A stretch of 64,000 bases of DNA, from assembly GCA_022009935.1 (NCBI GenBank), contig CP091731.1, positions 1,798,001 through 1,862,000 on the forward strand, in the 5' to 3' direction. This DNA is from Candidatus Melainabacteria bacterium (lineage in GTDB: Bacteria > Cyanobacteriota > Vampirovibrionia > Gastranaerophilales > Gastranaerophilaceae). Both the position numbers and the translations under genes were made by a program. Below are positions 42,876 through 54,228 of this stretch, one piece after another (positions within the stretch are counted from its first letter, which is position 1; every line of letters begins with the position of its first letter). The notes beneath the pieces are model-generated. The model saw nothing but the letters and a program-made list of their open reading frames with translations, did not search any database and was not told the origin of the DNA.

Positions 42876-43971
42876 TAAAGCTTACATAATAATTGAAGAT
42901 GGAACAATACTTGAAGGTATTTCATTTGGGGCAACGGGCACAAGTTTTGGAGAGTTGGTTTTTAACACTTCAATGGTCGGTTATACAGAAATTTTGACTG
43001 ACCCATCTTATGCTCATCAAATAATCACTATGACATATAGTGAAATAGGAAATTATGGTGTCAATTTTGATGATGTTGAATCTCAAAAAAATTTACGCAA
43101 AAAGGGTTAATTGTTAAAAATTTATGTGAGCATGAATCTCATTATAAATCTCAAAAAAATTTAAAAGATTTTTTAATTGAGAATAATATAATTGGTATTT
43201 CAAATGTTGATACAAGGTTTATAACTAAAAAACTAGCCAATGAAGGCTCAAAAATGTGTGCAATTACAACTGAAAACCACAATTTTGATGAAATATTGGA
43301 TAAAGTTAAACATTATAAGTTTCCCAAAGATGTTGTAAGTGAAGTTTCAAGAAAAAATATTATAAAATACACAAAAGAAGATGACTCAAAAACATTGAAA
43401 CTTGGCATTTTGGATTTTGGTGTTAAAAACAATATAATCAATGAAATTCTAAATAGAAATATTGATTTAAGTGTAATGCCATATAACACAAGTTTTGAGG
43501 AAATTTTAAGCAACAATTTTGACGCTTTATTGCTTTCAAACGGTCGGGAGATCCAAAAGATTGCACTTCAATTATTGAAAATGTAAAACAAATAATAGGC
43601 AAGATACCAATATTTGGGATATGTTTGGGGTATCAAATATTAGCACTTGCATTAAATGCAAAAACGGATAAACTAAAATTTGGACATCGTGGTGGCAATC
43701 ATCCTGTTATTGATTTAAAATCCGGAAAAGTTTTTATGACTTCTCAAAATCACGGATATAAAGTAATCGATGAAAACCTGCCTGATGACATTGAAGTAAC
43801 TCATCGAAACTTAAATGACAACACAATAGAAGGATTTAAATCAGAAAGATATAACATAAAAGCTTTGCAGTTTCATCCGGAAGCATCTCCCGTTATCCTA
43901 TGGATGCTTCAGTTATTTTTGATGAATGGATTAATGATATAGTTTGTAAAAAGGAAAAAATCAATGGATAA
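42868..43971 (+). CDS. carA: Carbamoyl-phosphate synthase small subunit
   Basis: The N-terminal domain has GTSFGELVFNTSMVGYTEIL and the glutaminase domain has LKLGILDFGVKNNI, the nucleophile in PIFGICLGYQILALA, FGHRGGNHPV and the catalytic His/Glu in ALQFHPEASP. It provides ammonia to CarB. Length about 365 residues. Breaks lie near 43095, 43550 and 43890. After repair the protein ends DIVCKKEKING and overlaps the next small ORF by 8 bp. Confidence 0.92.
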
Positions 43972-44125
43972 CAAATTTATGCAGTTTGATTATGATATGC
44001 GAAATAAATTTAAACATGCAGATGTGAAAAAATTTTTTATAACAAAAGAAAACAAAATTAAGGTAAATAATTTACGTTCAAAATACAAAAAACATGTTCA
44101 ACTTGATGTTGTAGAAATTAAGTAA
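43964..44125 (+). CDS. Unknown 53-aa protein between carA and carB
   Basis: An uninterrupted ORF starting MDNKFMQFDYDMRNKFKHAD and ending KKHVQLDVVEIK. The ATG overlaps the carA stop region (AATGGATAA), with AAAAAGGAA just upstream, and carB follows 17 bp after the stop behind an AAAGGGAA site. The protein is basic (many Lys) and soluble. I know of no such gene in other car operons. Its exact fit between two overlapping genes argues that it is translated. Confidence 0.55.
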   Translation: MDNKFMQFDYDMRNKFKHADVKKFFITKENKIKVNNLRSKYKKHVQLDVVEIK

Positions 44126-44142
44126 AAAGGGAATAAAAAACA

Positions 44143-47100
44143 ATGCCAATCAATGAAAATATAAAAAAGGTTTTAGTTATAGGCTCAGGCCAATTGTAAT
44201 AGGTCAAGCTGCCGAGTTTGATTATGCCGGTGTTCAAGCTTGCAGAGCATTAAAAGAAGAGAATTTAGAAGTTGTGCTTGTAAATTCAAATCCTGCTACA
44301 ATAATGACCGATGAAATGATAGCTGATAAAGTTTATATTGAACCTTTGACTTTAGATTCGTTAACTAAAATTATAAAAAAAGAAAAAACCACAAGGACTT
44401 ATTGCCTCCCTTGGTGGACAAACTGCATTGAATTTGGCTTGCGAGCTTGATAAAGAAGGTGTTTTAAAAGAATATAACGTAGAAGTTTTAGGCACTACGA
44501 TTGAGTCAATAAAAATGGCTGAGGATAGAGAGTTATTTAAAAATTTAATGCTTGAAATAAATGAACCGGTGCCGGAAAGTGCTATTGTGTCAAGTTTTGA
44601 AGAAGCGGACAAATTTTATCAAAAAAATAGGTTTGCCCATCATTATTCGTCCGGCATACACTCTTGGCGGAAGTGGCGGGGGCATTGCCAAAACTTATGA
44701 AGAATATGAAAAAATTGTCAACATTGGGTTATCTCAAAGTCCAATAAATCAAGTGTTGGTTGAAAAAAGCATTGCAGGGTATAAAGAAATAGAATATGAA
44801 GTAATTCGTGACTCAAACGACACTTGTATAATAATTTGTAATATGGAAAACATTGACCCTATTGGCATTCACACCGGGGATAGTTTTGTTGTTGCGCCAA
44901 GCCAAACTTTAAACAACAAAGAATATCAAATGTTAAGAAGTTCGGCTATAAAATAATTCGAGCTTTAAAAATAGAAGGCGGATGTAATGTTCAGTATGCT
45001 TTAAACCCAACTTCAAATGAATATTATGTGATAGAAGTTAACCCACGTGTGAGTCGTTCATCCGCACTTGCTTCAAAAGCAACCGGTTATCCCATTGCAA
45101 AAGTAACAACAAAAATTGCAATCGGGTATAATATGCACGAAATAAAAAAATGCAGTCACAAAAAAAACAGTTGCAGCTTTTTGAACCGGCCATTGACTAT
45201 GTTGTTACAAAAATTCCCAAATGGCCGTTTGACAAATTTGCCTACGGGGATAGAATTTTAGGCACAAAATGAAAGCAACAGGCGAAGTTATGGCAATCGG
45301 AAGAACTTTTGAAAGCTCCTTTAAAAAAGCTGTAACATCGCTTGAAGACAAAAAAACAGGACTTTTAAATCGTGGGTTTGAAAAACTCTCAAATGATGAG
45401 CTGTTTGAAGCTTTAAAAATTCAAGATGATATGAGAATATTTCGTGTGGCTTGTGCTTTGTATCGAAATTTTGATATCGATGCAATTCATGACGTTACAA
45501 AAATTGACAAATGGTTTATCTTTAAAATTAAAAATATAATAGATTTGTATAAACACCTTGAAACTTGCACGTTAGATGTAAATCTTTATAAAAAAGCCAA
45601 AGAGTTTGGTTTTTTGGATGAGGAAATTACCAAAATTGCAAAAATTGAGATTGCAACAATTGAAAAATTAAAAGAGGATAACAATATAAATGCTTGTTTC
45701 AAGATGGTTGACACCTGCGCTTGTGAGTTTAATGCAGCTACACCATATTTTTATTCAACGTACAATGAAATTTGTGAATTAGATGATATTTTAAGTAAAG
45801 AAGAAACAAAAACAAAGAAAGTATAATTGTTTTAGGGTCAGATTCCCATACGCATCGGCCAAGGTATAGAATTCGATTATTGCTCTGTTCATGCTTCTTG
45901 GGCAATAAAAGATAACAAATATCAATCTGTTATGATAAACTCAAACCCTGAAACATTGTCAACAGATTTTGATATTGCAGACAGGTTATATTTTGAACCA
46001 ATGAACATTGAAAATGTGATGAATATTGTTGAAAAAGAAAAAACCATACGGTGTTATGGTTCAGTTTGGCGGACAAACAGCGATAAACTTGGCAACGAAA
46101 CTTGAAGAAAAAGGTGTAAAAATATTAGGTACGTCATTAAAATCAATAAATGTTGTTGAAGACAGAAAACAGTTTGAAAAACTTCTATCAAAACTTGATA
46201 TTCCACAACCAAAGGGATTGGGGTCTATAGTTTGGAAGAAGCAAAAGACATTGATAACATTATCGGATTCCCTGTTCTTGTTCGTCCGTCGTATGTCATT
46301 GGCGGAAGAGGTATGCAAGTTGTTTATAACCAAAAAGAGCTTGAGACATATTTAAATGAAGCGTTAAAGTTTTCAAACGGTCACCCGATACTTATCGATA
46401 AATATATAGAAGGTCAAGAAGCAGAACTGGATGCGGTTTCTGATGGGTATGATGTTATAATCCCCGGAATTTGCGAACATATTGAAAGAGCAGGTGTTCA
46501 CAGTGGCGACAGTATAAGCGTTTACCCTGCAATAAATATAAACAAAAAAATAAAAAATAAAATGGTTGAATATACAACCAAAATTGCCCGAGAGTTGAAA
46601 ATAAAAGGGTTGATGAACATTCAATTTATCATTCACAAGGATATTCCATATGTGATTGAAGTAAACCCGCGAGCTTCAAGAACCGTGCCCATAATGAGCA
46701 AAGTTACACACATCCCGATGGTTGACATTGCAGTTAATGCAATTTTAGGCAAATCAATAAAAGAGCAAGGATATAAAACCGGTTTGAACAAAAAAACGTC
46801 GCTTGTTTGTGTAAAAATGCCGATTTTTTCATTCCAAAAGCTTAACCGTATAGATCCGGCTTTGGCTCCTGAAATGAAATCTACAGGCGAGGTTTTGGGT
46901 GTGGATTATAGCTATAAAAAAGCCCTTTTAAAAGCTTTTATTGCAGCAAATTACAAATTTCCGAAAGACAAACAGCGAATTCTTGTTTCACTAAATGACC
47001 ATTATAAAAAACCGGCACTTGATATCATCCGCGGTTTTTATGACCTTGGATTTTTGATTATGGCAACTTGGGGAACTCACAAGTTTTTGGAGAAAAACGG

Positions 47101-47404
47101 CGTGCCTTCAAAAATGATTGAAAAATTTATGATAGACAAGCTTCAAAAACGTATGAAAGAAGGAAGACTTTCTTTTGTCATAAACACCCCAACATTAGGC
47201 AAAGACTCACAAAGAAGCGGTTTTCAAATTCGAACAATTGCCGAGATGTATCAAATTCCTTGCTTCACCTCAATTGACACCGCGCGAGCCTACTTAGAAG
47301 CATTCCAATATAAAGAAAAAAACTACAAGTTGCGCTATCGCACAATTGACAGCTATCGTAGAAGCTTTTTGATTTTTTTAGGTAAAGAAACTGGTGATAT
47401 TTAA
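44143..47404 (+). CDS. carB: Carbamoyl-phosphate synthase large subunit
   Basis: About 1,080 residues with the duplicated CPSase fold. First half: IVIGQAAEFDYAGVQACRAL, GLIASLGGQTALNLACEL, IIRPAYTLGGSGGGIAKTY and YVIEVNPRVSRSSALASKAT. Second half: DPIRIGQGIEFDYCSVHASW, VMVQFGGQTAINLATKL, VLVRPSYVIGGRGMQVVY and YVIEVNPRASRTVPIMSKV. The C-terminal MGS-like allosteric domain has TWGTHKFLEKNGVPSKMI and FVINTPT. It makes carbamoyl phosphate for PyrB. About nine breaks (44190, 44390, 44630, 44955, 45150, 45265, 45830, 46045, 46235) disrupt the first 2.1 kb. Confidence 0.94.
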
Positions 47405-47922
47405 TCTTGCCATATTTTGTATGTTTGCAAAGGTACATCAACGTTGAGTTCTTTTTCTTTTCTCTTCCTTGCAATAACCTCTTTATCACTTGGTATAACA
47501 ACATAAGGAGAATATTCCGGAATCGATTTTAGGATATATTGAGTACTTCTAGTCATAAATTCTTCATCAGACATTCTCATGTCTGGGTCTAGCAAAGGTT
47601 TAATTTCATAAAGTGTGTCAACTGACAACATGTTATCTTTATTATACTCATTTTTATTTTTGTATTTTTTTAGTAATGAAAATTTATTTATTGTTTCAAG
47701 ACTATCATAATTTTTTATTCTGTCCTTATTTATAAATTTTGTATTACCTGTTTTATAATTTTGTTTATCAATTTTATTATTTTTTAGTTTATTTTTGAGA
47801 TATTTTGAAAATCTCTCACCTTTAATTATATATCTCAAGCAATCAAGAGCATTTAAAAATAAAAGTAAGCAGCTAAGGGGGATGACTATTTTACAAAAAG
47901 TGTTGCTAAGAACTTTGTCCAT
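47401..47922 (-). CDS. Membrane-anchored hypothetical protein
   Basis: An intact 173-residue protein with an N-terminal hydrophobic helix (CKIVIPLSCLLLFLNALDCL) and a long Lys/Asn-rich linker. The C-terminal part has DPDMRMSDEEFMTRSTQYI and SPYVVIPSDKEVIARKRK. No family is recognised. Its stop overlaps the convergent carB stop by 4 bp. Confidence 0.5.
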   Translation of the reverse strand: MDKVLSNTFCKIVIPLSCLLLFLNALDCLRYIIKGERFSKYLKNKLKNNKIDKQNYKTGNTKFINKDRIKNYDSLETINKFSLLKKYKNKNEYNKDNMLSVDTLYEIKPLLDPDMRMSDEEFMTRSTQYILKSIPEYSPYVVIPSDKEVIARKRKEKELNVDVPLQTYKIWQD

Positions 47923-48002
47923 AAATTTCTTTTTTATCTTTAAGATATGAAGTTAATAGTACAATATTTAACATCACACCCAAAAATACCTGCAAACCGT
48001 TA

Positions 48003-48284
48003 TTAAATTCTTGTTTTTCTTCCTGTTATATCATATTTTCCATTTGCTCTTGCCCAAATGGTGTCTTGTTTAAAGTGATGAACAAATATATCTTTTTGCT
48101 CCCAATCAGATATTCCAATATTAAATGCTTCAATATATCGTTGTGCATACCTGTCATTAACGATTTGTGGATTTTTCATTGCATAATAAACATAATCATT
48201 ATCTTCCGGGTCATGAAATATAAAATCATCCTGATTATCATTGTTTTTAAATGTTATGTTGTTGTTTATAGAATTGATTTTCAA
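48003..48284 (-). CDS. Hypothetical protein with N-terminal ITFK tag
   Basis: A TTG start at 48284 immediately follows the stop of the preceding gene. The protein of 93 residues begins MKINSINNNITFKNND, close to the SFKG-type tag seen in other unknowns. The rest, DPEDNDYVYYAMKNPQIVN and DRYAQRYIEAFNIGISDWE, is acidic and aromatic. It is the last gene of a three-gene unit. Function unknown. Confidence 0.5.
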   Translation of the reverse strand: MKINSINNNITFKNNDNQDDFIFHDPEDNDYVYYAMKNPQIVNDRYAQRYIEAFNIGISDWEQKDIFVHHFKQDTIWARANGKYDITGRKTRI

Positions 48285-48286
48285 AA

Positions 48287-48884
48287 TTATAAGTTCTTTA
48301 TAGTTTTATATGTATCTTTAATTTTTGGAATTACGGAGTTATAAAATTCTTCCAATAGATTTGCCATATCTCTATTTAATGTTATGTCACCATATCTTTT
48401 TTATACCATGTTTTATTAAAGCGTCATTTACAATGTTTGTAATAGCAGGACTACTTTTAAGTGTTTTCATAATAGGTATTGCTTCTCTTTGGATAGTTTC
48501 TTTACTAAGATAACTTGTATCACCTAAAATATCACTACATGCAACTCCTAAAGCTGAGCCCACTATGATATTTTCTATTTCTTCTGAAGAAACTTCGCCT
48601 TTAGTTTCTATTATTTTGTGCGTTACGCGAGGAATTGTTAATTCTAGTGCTTTTTCAGCAAAAGGAGCCAAACCACTGTCTGCAACTTTTTTTGTAGCCT
48701 CTTGCAAAAATTCTCCCATTCCTTTTGGCATATTTTGAACTAATTCTTTACCAAAAGATTTACCAGCAGATTCCTGTAAATCAAAAGAATTAGATTCTAT
48801 ATCAAAAACATCCTCAAACAAATTAGAAATTTGGGTAAAAGCTATATAGCTCATGACTTCATACAATTTATCTTCAACATTCAT
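48287..48884 (-). CDS. Helical hypothetical protein
   Basis: It starts MNVEDKLYEVMSYIAFTQI at 48884, overlapping the previous stop (ATGA). The body has FLQEATKKVADSGLAPFAEKA and EIENIIVGSALGVACSDILG. A slip near 48396 restores YGDITLNRDMANLLEEFY and a stop at 48287, giving about 198 residues. The composition suggests a helical soluble protein with one semi-hydrophobic helix. I do not recognise it. Confidence 0.5.
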
Positions 48885-49780
48885 TTTCCGTTTTTATAAT
48901 CTTTGACAAAAGCCCAGCCCATTATTTCACAACAACCTGCTGATAAAGCACCGTTTCCTGCTCGAATAGCTGCACTTACTCCGATATTTCCAATACCACC
49001 AGTAGTTAATGCAGAAGCAACATGTCCAACTAAGCCAAAAGCACTAATAGCCTTATTTAATATTTTCATACCAACAACACCTGCAGAAGCCATATGTTTT
49101 CCGGCGTGTATCAATGCAGCAGTTGGGTCTGCATCAAGAGCATCTGTAAGAAGATTAAACATCATCATTTCTGTTGCACAAAGAAAAGGTACATCAGCCC
49201 CAGTTACATTTGCTTCACCAAATGCTGCTGAAATCCCTGCACAAACAGCCGATGACCAATGTATAATTTTATGGCAATCTTGTTTTTGTGTATAAGTTAA
49301 TTCTCGACCTTTAAATGAAATATTATTTGTTTTATTTATATTAGTTTGAGGTAGATTTGAAAGACCTTTTTGGTGATCAAGAACCTTCTTTAATAGTTTT
49401 TCAGCTGCCTTAATTTCGCTTTTTGCTTGAACCAATTTTGGAATAGTCAGAAACAACCAAGCCTTTGTCAATTGCTTTTACTTCATCTGCATATGATTTA
49501 TGCAAAAGTTCAAATAATTTAATTTTATTTTCTTTTTGATTAAAATCAGGTTTTGACAATATAAATTTACGTAAATTAATTGCATTTGCAGCCTTATTTT
49601 ATTAGCATTTGCAACATCAGTAAACTTTACAGGATAAAACTTTGAGTCTACGACAAGACTGTTTGTAGATTTTCCAAAATTTTGATTTAAATTTGGATTT
49701 TGTTCTTTTTGTTTTGGATTACTTTTTAAAACCTGCATTTCATTTCCATAATTCCCTGCATTCACTCTCATCTTTTCCAT
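48881..49780 (-). CDS. Hypothetical protein with internal SFKG tag and Gly/Ala-rich hydrophobic region
   Basis: About 298 residues once slips near 49600 and 49450 are joined. The N-terminal half reads MRVNAGNYGNEMQVLKSN and later INLRKFILSKPDFNQKENK. Then comes NINKTNNISFKGRELTYTQ, and a C-terminal domain rich in small residues: AVCAGISAAFGEANVTGADV, GKHMASAGVVGMKILNKAIS and LTTGGIGNIGVSAAIRAGNG. That region could form membrane-active glycine-zipper helices. It is the first gene of an overlapping cassette with the next two. Function unknown. Confidence 0.5.
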
Positions 49781-49840
49781 CTTATTTTAATAAACACATA
49801 AAGACATACACTCATATAAAAACCATAAAAAAATAATTTG

Positions 49841-52712
49841 CTAGTTTGAATGGAAATGTTTACAAAGGTTAATATTTTTTTCATCATATAGTTTCTTTAA
49901 ATATTGACCTGTAAATGAGTTTTTGTTTTGCATTATTTCAAGAACTGAACCTTGGGCTATAACTTTTCCACCATTTATTCCACCTTCTGGACCAAGGTCG
50001 ATGATGTGGTCGGCTATTTTGATTAAGTCTAGATTATGTTCTATGATTAAAATGCTGTTTCCATTATCTGCAAGCCTGTTTAGTATCTGGATAAGCTTGT
50101 CCAAATCGTACCAATGAAGCCCGACAGATGGTTCATCAAGAATGTATAGAGTTTTGCCGGTTGCTTTCTTGTTCAACTCCGAAGCCAACTTAATCCGTTG
50201 TGCTTCACCGCCTGAAAGTGTTGTTGCACTTTGTCCGAGTTTTATATAATCCAAGCCAATATCATATAACGTCTGAAGACGTGTTTTTATTGTTGGAATG
50301 TTTTCGAAAAATGACAAAGCTTCCTTGACATCCATATTTAAAACATCTGAAATATCCTTACCCTTGTATTTAACTTCAAGTGTTTCGCGGTTGTATCTTT
50401 TACCTTCACAAACAGGACATTTAACATAAACATCTGATAAAAAATTCATTTCAATTTTATTGACGCCATCACCTTTGCAGGCTTCACATCGACCACCTTT
50501 GACGTTAAAACTAAAACGCCCCGGCTTGTAGCCTCTAAGTTTGGCTTCATTTGTTTTTGAGTATAAATCACGAATATAGCTAAACACATCTGTGTATGTT
50601 GCAGGGTTTGACCTTGGTGTTCTGCCGATTGGGCTTTGGTCTATATCCACAATTTTATTGATGTTCTCAAAACCTAAAATATCATCGACACCTTGTGGTT
50701 TTGGCTTATTACCACGAAGCTTATGAAGTGCAAACTCGTATACCAAATCTTGAAGCAAACTTGACTTGCCACTTCCTGATACACCTGTTATGGCAACGAT
50801 TTTACCCAATGGTATATCTACATCAATGTTTTTTTAAGTTATTAAGATGAGCGTTTTTAACTTGTAAAAATTGCCATTGCCCACTCTTGGAGATTTATTA
50901 AACGGGATTTTCAGTTTTCCGCTTAAATATTGCCCTGTTAATGAGTCTTTTGTATTTTTTATATCATCTAAGCTACCTTGAGCAACAACTTTTCCACCGT
51001 TTATACCGGCATGAGGCCAATATCAACAATATAGTCGGCATTTTTTCATTGTGTCTTCATCGTGTTCAACGACAATTAATGTGTTGCCTAGATTACGAAG
51101 CTTGATAAGAGTTTTAATAAGTTTATCGTTATCTCGTTGATGAAGCCCGATTGACGGCTCATCAAGCACATAAAGAACGCCTGACAACCCACTTCCTATT
51201 TGAGTAGCTAAACGAATACGCTGGGCTTCTCCACCTGAAAGAGTCAATGCCATTCGTGACAAATTTAAATACGATAAGCCGACATCTGTTAAAAATTTTA
51301 AACGATTTCTTATCTCATCCAACAATTGTTTTGCAATATTCATTTCATAATCATCTAGTGTTAAATATAAATTTGAAACAAATTCCAAACTTTTATCAAT
51401 GCTCATTTGGGTAAGTTCAAAGATGTTGACACCGTTTATTTTTACAGCAAGCGGAAATTCCTTCAATCTTGCTCCACCGCAAGCTTTGCAGGGAATAAGT
51501 GTCATATATTTTTGTATTTCTTCGCGAATATCGTCTGAGTTTGTTTCGTTATATTTATTCATGTAATAAGGCACAACACCAACAAAAGCTGTGTTTCTTG
51601 TGTCATAGCCATCACGTGCAAAACTTTGGTAATATAATCTGACTTTTTTCGCCTTTTGAACCATATAAAATTATATTTTGGTGTTCCTTTGATAATTCTT
51701 CAAATGGTTTATCCATATTTATATTAAAGTGATTGCAGACACAAGTTAAAACATCTGTATAATAAGGGTTTCCTGTTTTTGCCCAGGGATATATGGCTCC
51801 TTGTCGAATGCTTTTAGTTTTATCAGGAACTATTAAATTTTCATCGATTTGAAAATGTGCACCTAAACCATTACAGCTTTCACAAGCTCCATAAGGTGCA
51901 TTAAAGCTGAATATTCTTGGGTTTAGTTCCTCAAAACTTAAGTTACATTTTGGGCAAGCCAATTTTTCTGAAAATATTATTTCTCGCTTTTCATCAACTA
52001 TATCAACAATAACAAGTCCTTTTGCTTTTTTGCAAAGCAAGTTCAACGCTTTGTGTTATACGGCTTTTAGCCTCTTCTTTGACAACTACCCTATCAATAA
52101 TTATGCTAATTGTGTGTTTCTTTGTTTTTTCAAGTTTGACATCATCTTCATCAAGCAGATATGTTTCATTGTCTATTTTGACTCTTAAAAATCCTTCGTC
52201 TTTAAGCTCCTTAAGAAGATTTGCAAACTCACCTTTTTACCTTTCACTATTGGCGATATAATTTGTAATTTAGAGTTTTGAGGCAAATCCATAATTTGAT
52301 TGACAATTTCGTCAATTGTTTGCGGACGAATAGGCTCGCCACATTTGGGACAAAAAGGGTGGCCGATACGGGCATATAAAGTCGTAAATAATCATAAATT
52401 TCAGTAATTGTGCCAACTGTACTTCTCGGGTTGTTGCTTGTGGATTTCTGGTCGATAGATATGGCAGGTGAAAGACCATCGATTGATTCGACATCAGGTT
52501 TATCCATCTGACCTAAAAATTGACGAGCATACGTTGATAAGCTTTCAATATAACGACGCTGACCTTCTGCAAAAATCGTGTCAAAAGCCAAAGAACTTTT
52601 TCCTGAACCTGAAACACCTGTAAAAACTATAAGTTTGTCCTTAGGTATACTTAAACTAATGCTTTTTTAAATTATTTTCTTTTGCATTAACTATTTTTAT
52701 TTCGTTATTCAT
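49841..52712 (-). CDS. uvrA: Excinuclease ABC subunit A
   Basis: About 950 residues. The N-terminal ATPase has FTGVSGSGKSSLAFDT and SLSTYARQFLGQMDKPDV. Zinc sites appear as CPKCNLSF with ACESCNGLG, and CEACKGDG with CPVCEGKRYN. Two ABC signatures (LTLSGGEAQRIRLATQIG and TTLSGGEAQRIKLASELN) and a second Walker A (GVSGSGKSSLLQDL) confirm it. UvrA finds bulky lesions with UvrB. Breaks lie near 52665, 52375, 52235, 52050, 51640, 51045, 50835 and 50870. The start MNNEIKIVNAKENNLK is standard. Confidence 0.93.
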
Positions 52713-52812
52713 TTTCTTTAATATCCACAACAATAAACATTTATATTACTAATTATACATTATTAAAAAATTGTTGACGAATATTGTTTTTTAACAATTT
52801 TGTTGCAAATTA

Positions 52813-52871
52813 CGAGGCGGCAGCCGACATTATATCAATTAAAAATCGCAAATTTGTCGGCTGCCGCCTCG
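52813..52871. repeat. GC-rich perfect 17-bp inverted repeat
   Basis: cgaggcggcagccgaca (52813-52829) and tgtcggctgccgcctcg (52855-52871) are exact complements across a 25-nt A/T-rich loop. It lies 20 bp after the lysC stop and 100 bp before the uvrA start. No T-run follows, so it is not a standard intrinsic terminator. Its base composition is unlike the surroundings. Confidence 0.75.
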
Positions 52872-52891
52872 AGAACCACCATTTATATTTT

Positions 52892-54155
52892 TTATACAAA
52901 ATTTGGCAAATCACCTTTGACTTCTGCTATCTCATCGCTTCCGAGTTCAAAAGTTGAGTGAAGAACTTGTATAGCTTTTTGGCATCGGACTTGTTGACTA
53001 AGCAACTGATTTTAATTTCACTTGTTGAAATCATTTTGATGTTAATGTCGGCTTTAGCAAGTGCGTTAAACATAGAAGAAGCAATTCCTGGATGGTCAAT
53101 CATTCCGGCTCCGACGATTGACACTTTTGCGATATCATCATCAACAAAAATATTGCTTGCATTCAACTCTTTTTTCACATTTTCAAGAATTTCTAATGTA
53201 TTTGTTAAATCATTTTCATCGACAGTGAAAGCAATGTCATTAGTGTTAAGATTGTGGCGTGCATAAGATTGTATAATCATATCAACGCTTATATTGCTTT
53301 TGGCAAGATTTTGAAACACTTTTCCGGCATTTCCCGGTTGGTCGGGAACATCACAAATTACAATTCTAACTTGAGTTGTATCAGCAGCTACCCCTGTAAC
53401 GTTTTTATTAATTTCCATTTCTTTAACCCCTATAATATATGTTCCTAAGTTTTCTAATTTAAAAGTGCTACGAACACGAAGCGGTACATTGTAAACTTTA
53501 GCTGTTTCAACAGCGCGAGGGTGAAGAACGTTAGCGCCGGTTCTAGCCAATTCAAGCATTTCTTCATATGAGACTGTTTCCAAACGGCTAGCATTTGGCA
53601 CAATACGTGGGTCAGTAGTATATACACCTTCGACATCAGTGTAAATATCGCACCTGTCCGCTTTTAGACTTGCAGCAATGGCAACAGCTGATGTATCTGA
53701 GCCGCCACGACCAAGTGTTGTTATTTCGCCATCTTCAGTTACACCTTGAAAACCTGCGACAACTATAATCTTTCCTTCCTTCAAAATTTTATTTAATTTG
53801 TCAGTTTTTATATCAATAATTCGTGCAGTTGAGTGAACGTTTTCTGTTATTATACCAACTTGGGAGGCATTTAAGCTTATGGCTTCATACCCCTCTTCTT
53901 GTATAGCCATTGTTAATAAGGCTATTGAAACCTGTTCGCCGGTTGATAAAAACATGTCCATTTCTCGTTTATTTGGATTTTTGATATTTCACTTGACAAC
54001 TTTACCAAATAATCCGTTGTATGTCCCATTGCAGAAACAATAACTACAACGTCATTGCCATTATTTTTCTCTTTTATTACAGCTTTTGCTACATTCTTTA
54101 TTTTATCTGTATCAGCTAATGATGTTCCACCAAATTTTTGAACTACAATTCCCAC
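52892..54155 (-). CDS. lysC: Aspartate kinase
   Basis: About 415 residues. The kinase domain opens VVQKFGGTSLADTDKI and has EMDMFLSTGEQVSIALL, GFQGVTEDGEITTLGRGGSD and CDIYTDVEGVYTTDPR. Two ACT domains follow (VTGVAADTTQVRIVICDVPD; IAKVSIVGAGMIDHPGIAS), which bind lysine or threonine for feedback control. A slip near 52980 restores the ending TFELGSDEIAEVKGDLPNFV. Another break lies near 53980. It feeds lysine, threonine and methionine synthesis, and thereby the substrate of MetY. Confidence 0.92.
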
Positions 54156-54228
54156 TTTTTTCGCCTCATTTATTGTTTTAAATTGTAAATATTATTATCC
54201 TCTATTTTGTAATAATAATCAAGTATTT

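Noticed and set aside
49923..50117. Plus-strand ORFs opposite uvrA, gyrB, lysC and mutS
   Set aside because: They are antisense shadows of strongly conserved genes and have no start signals.
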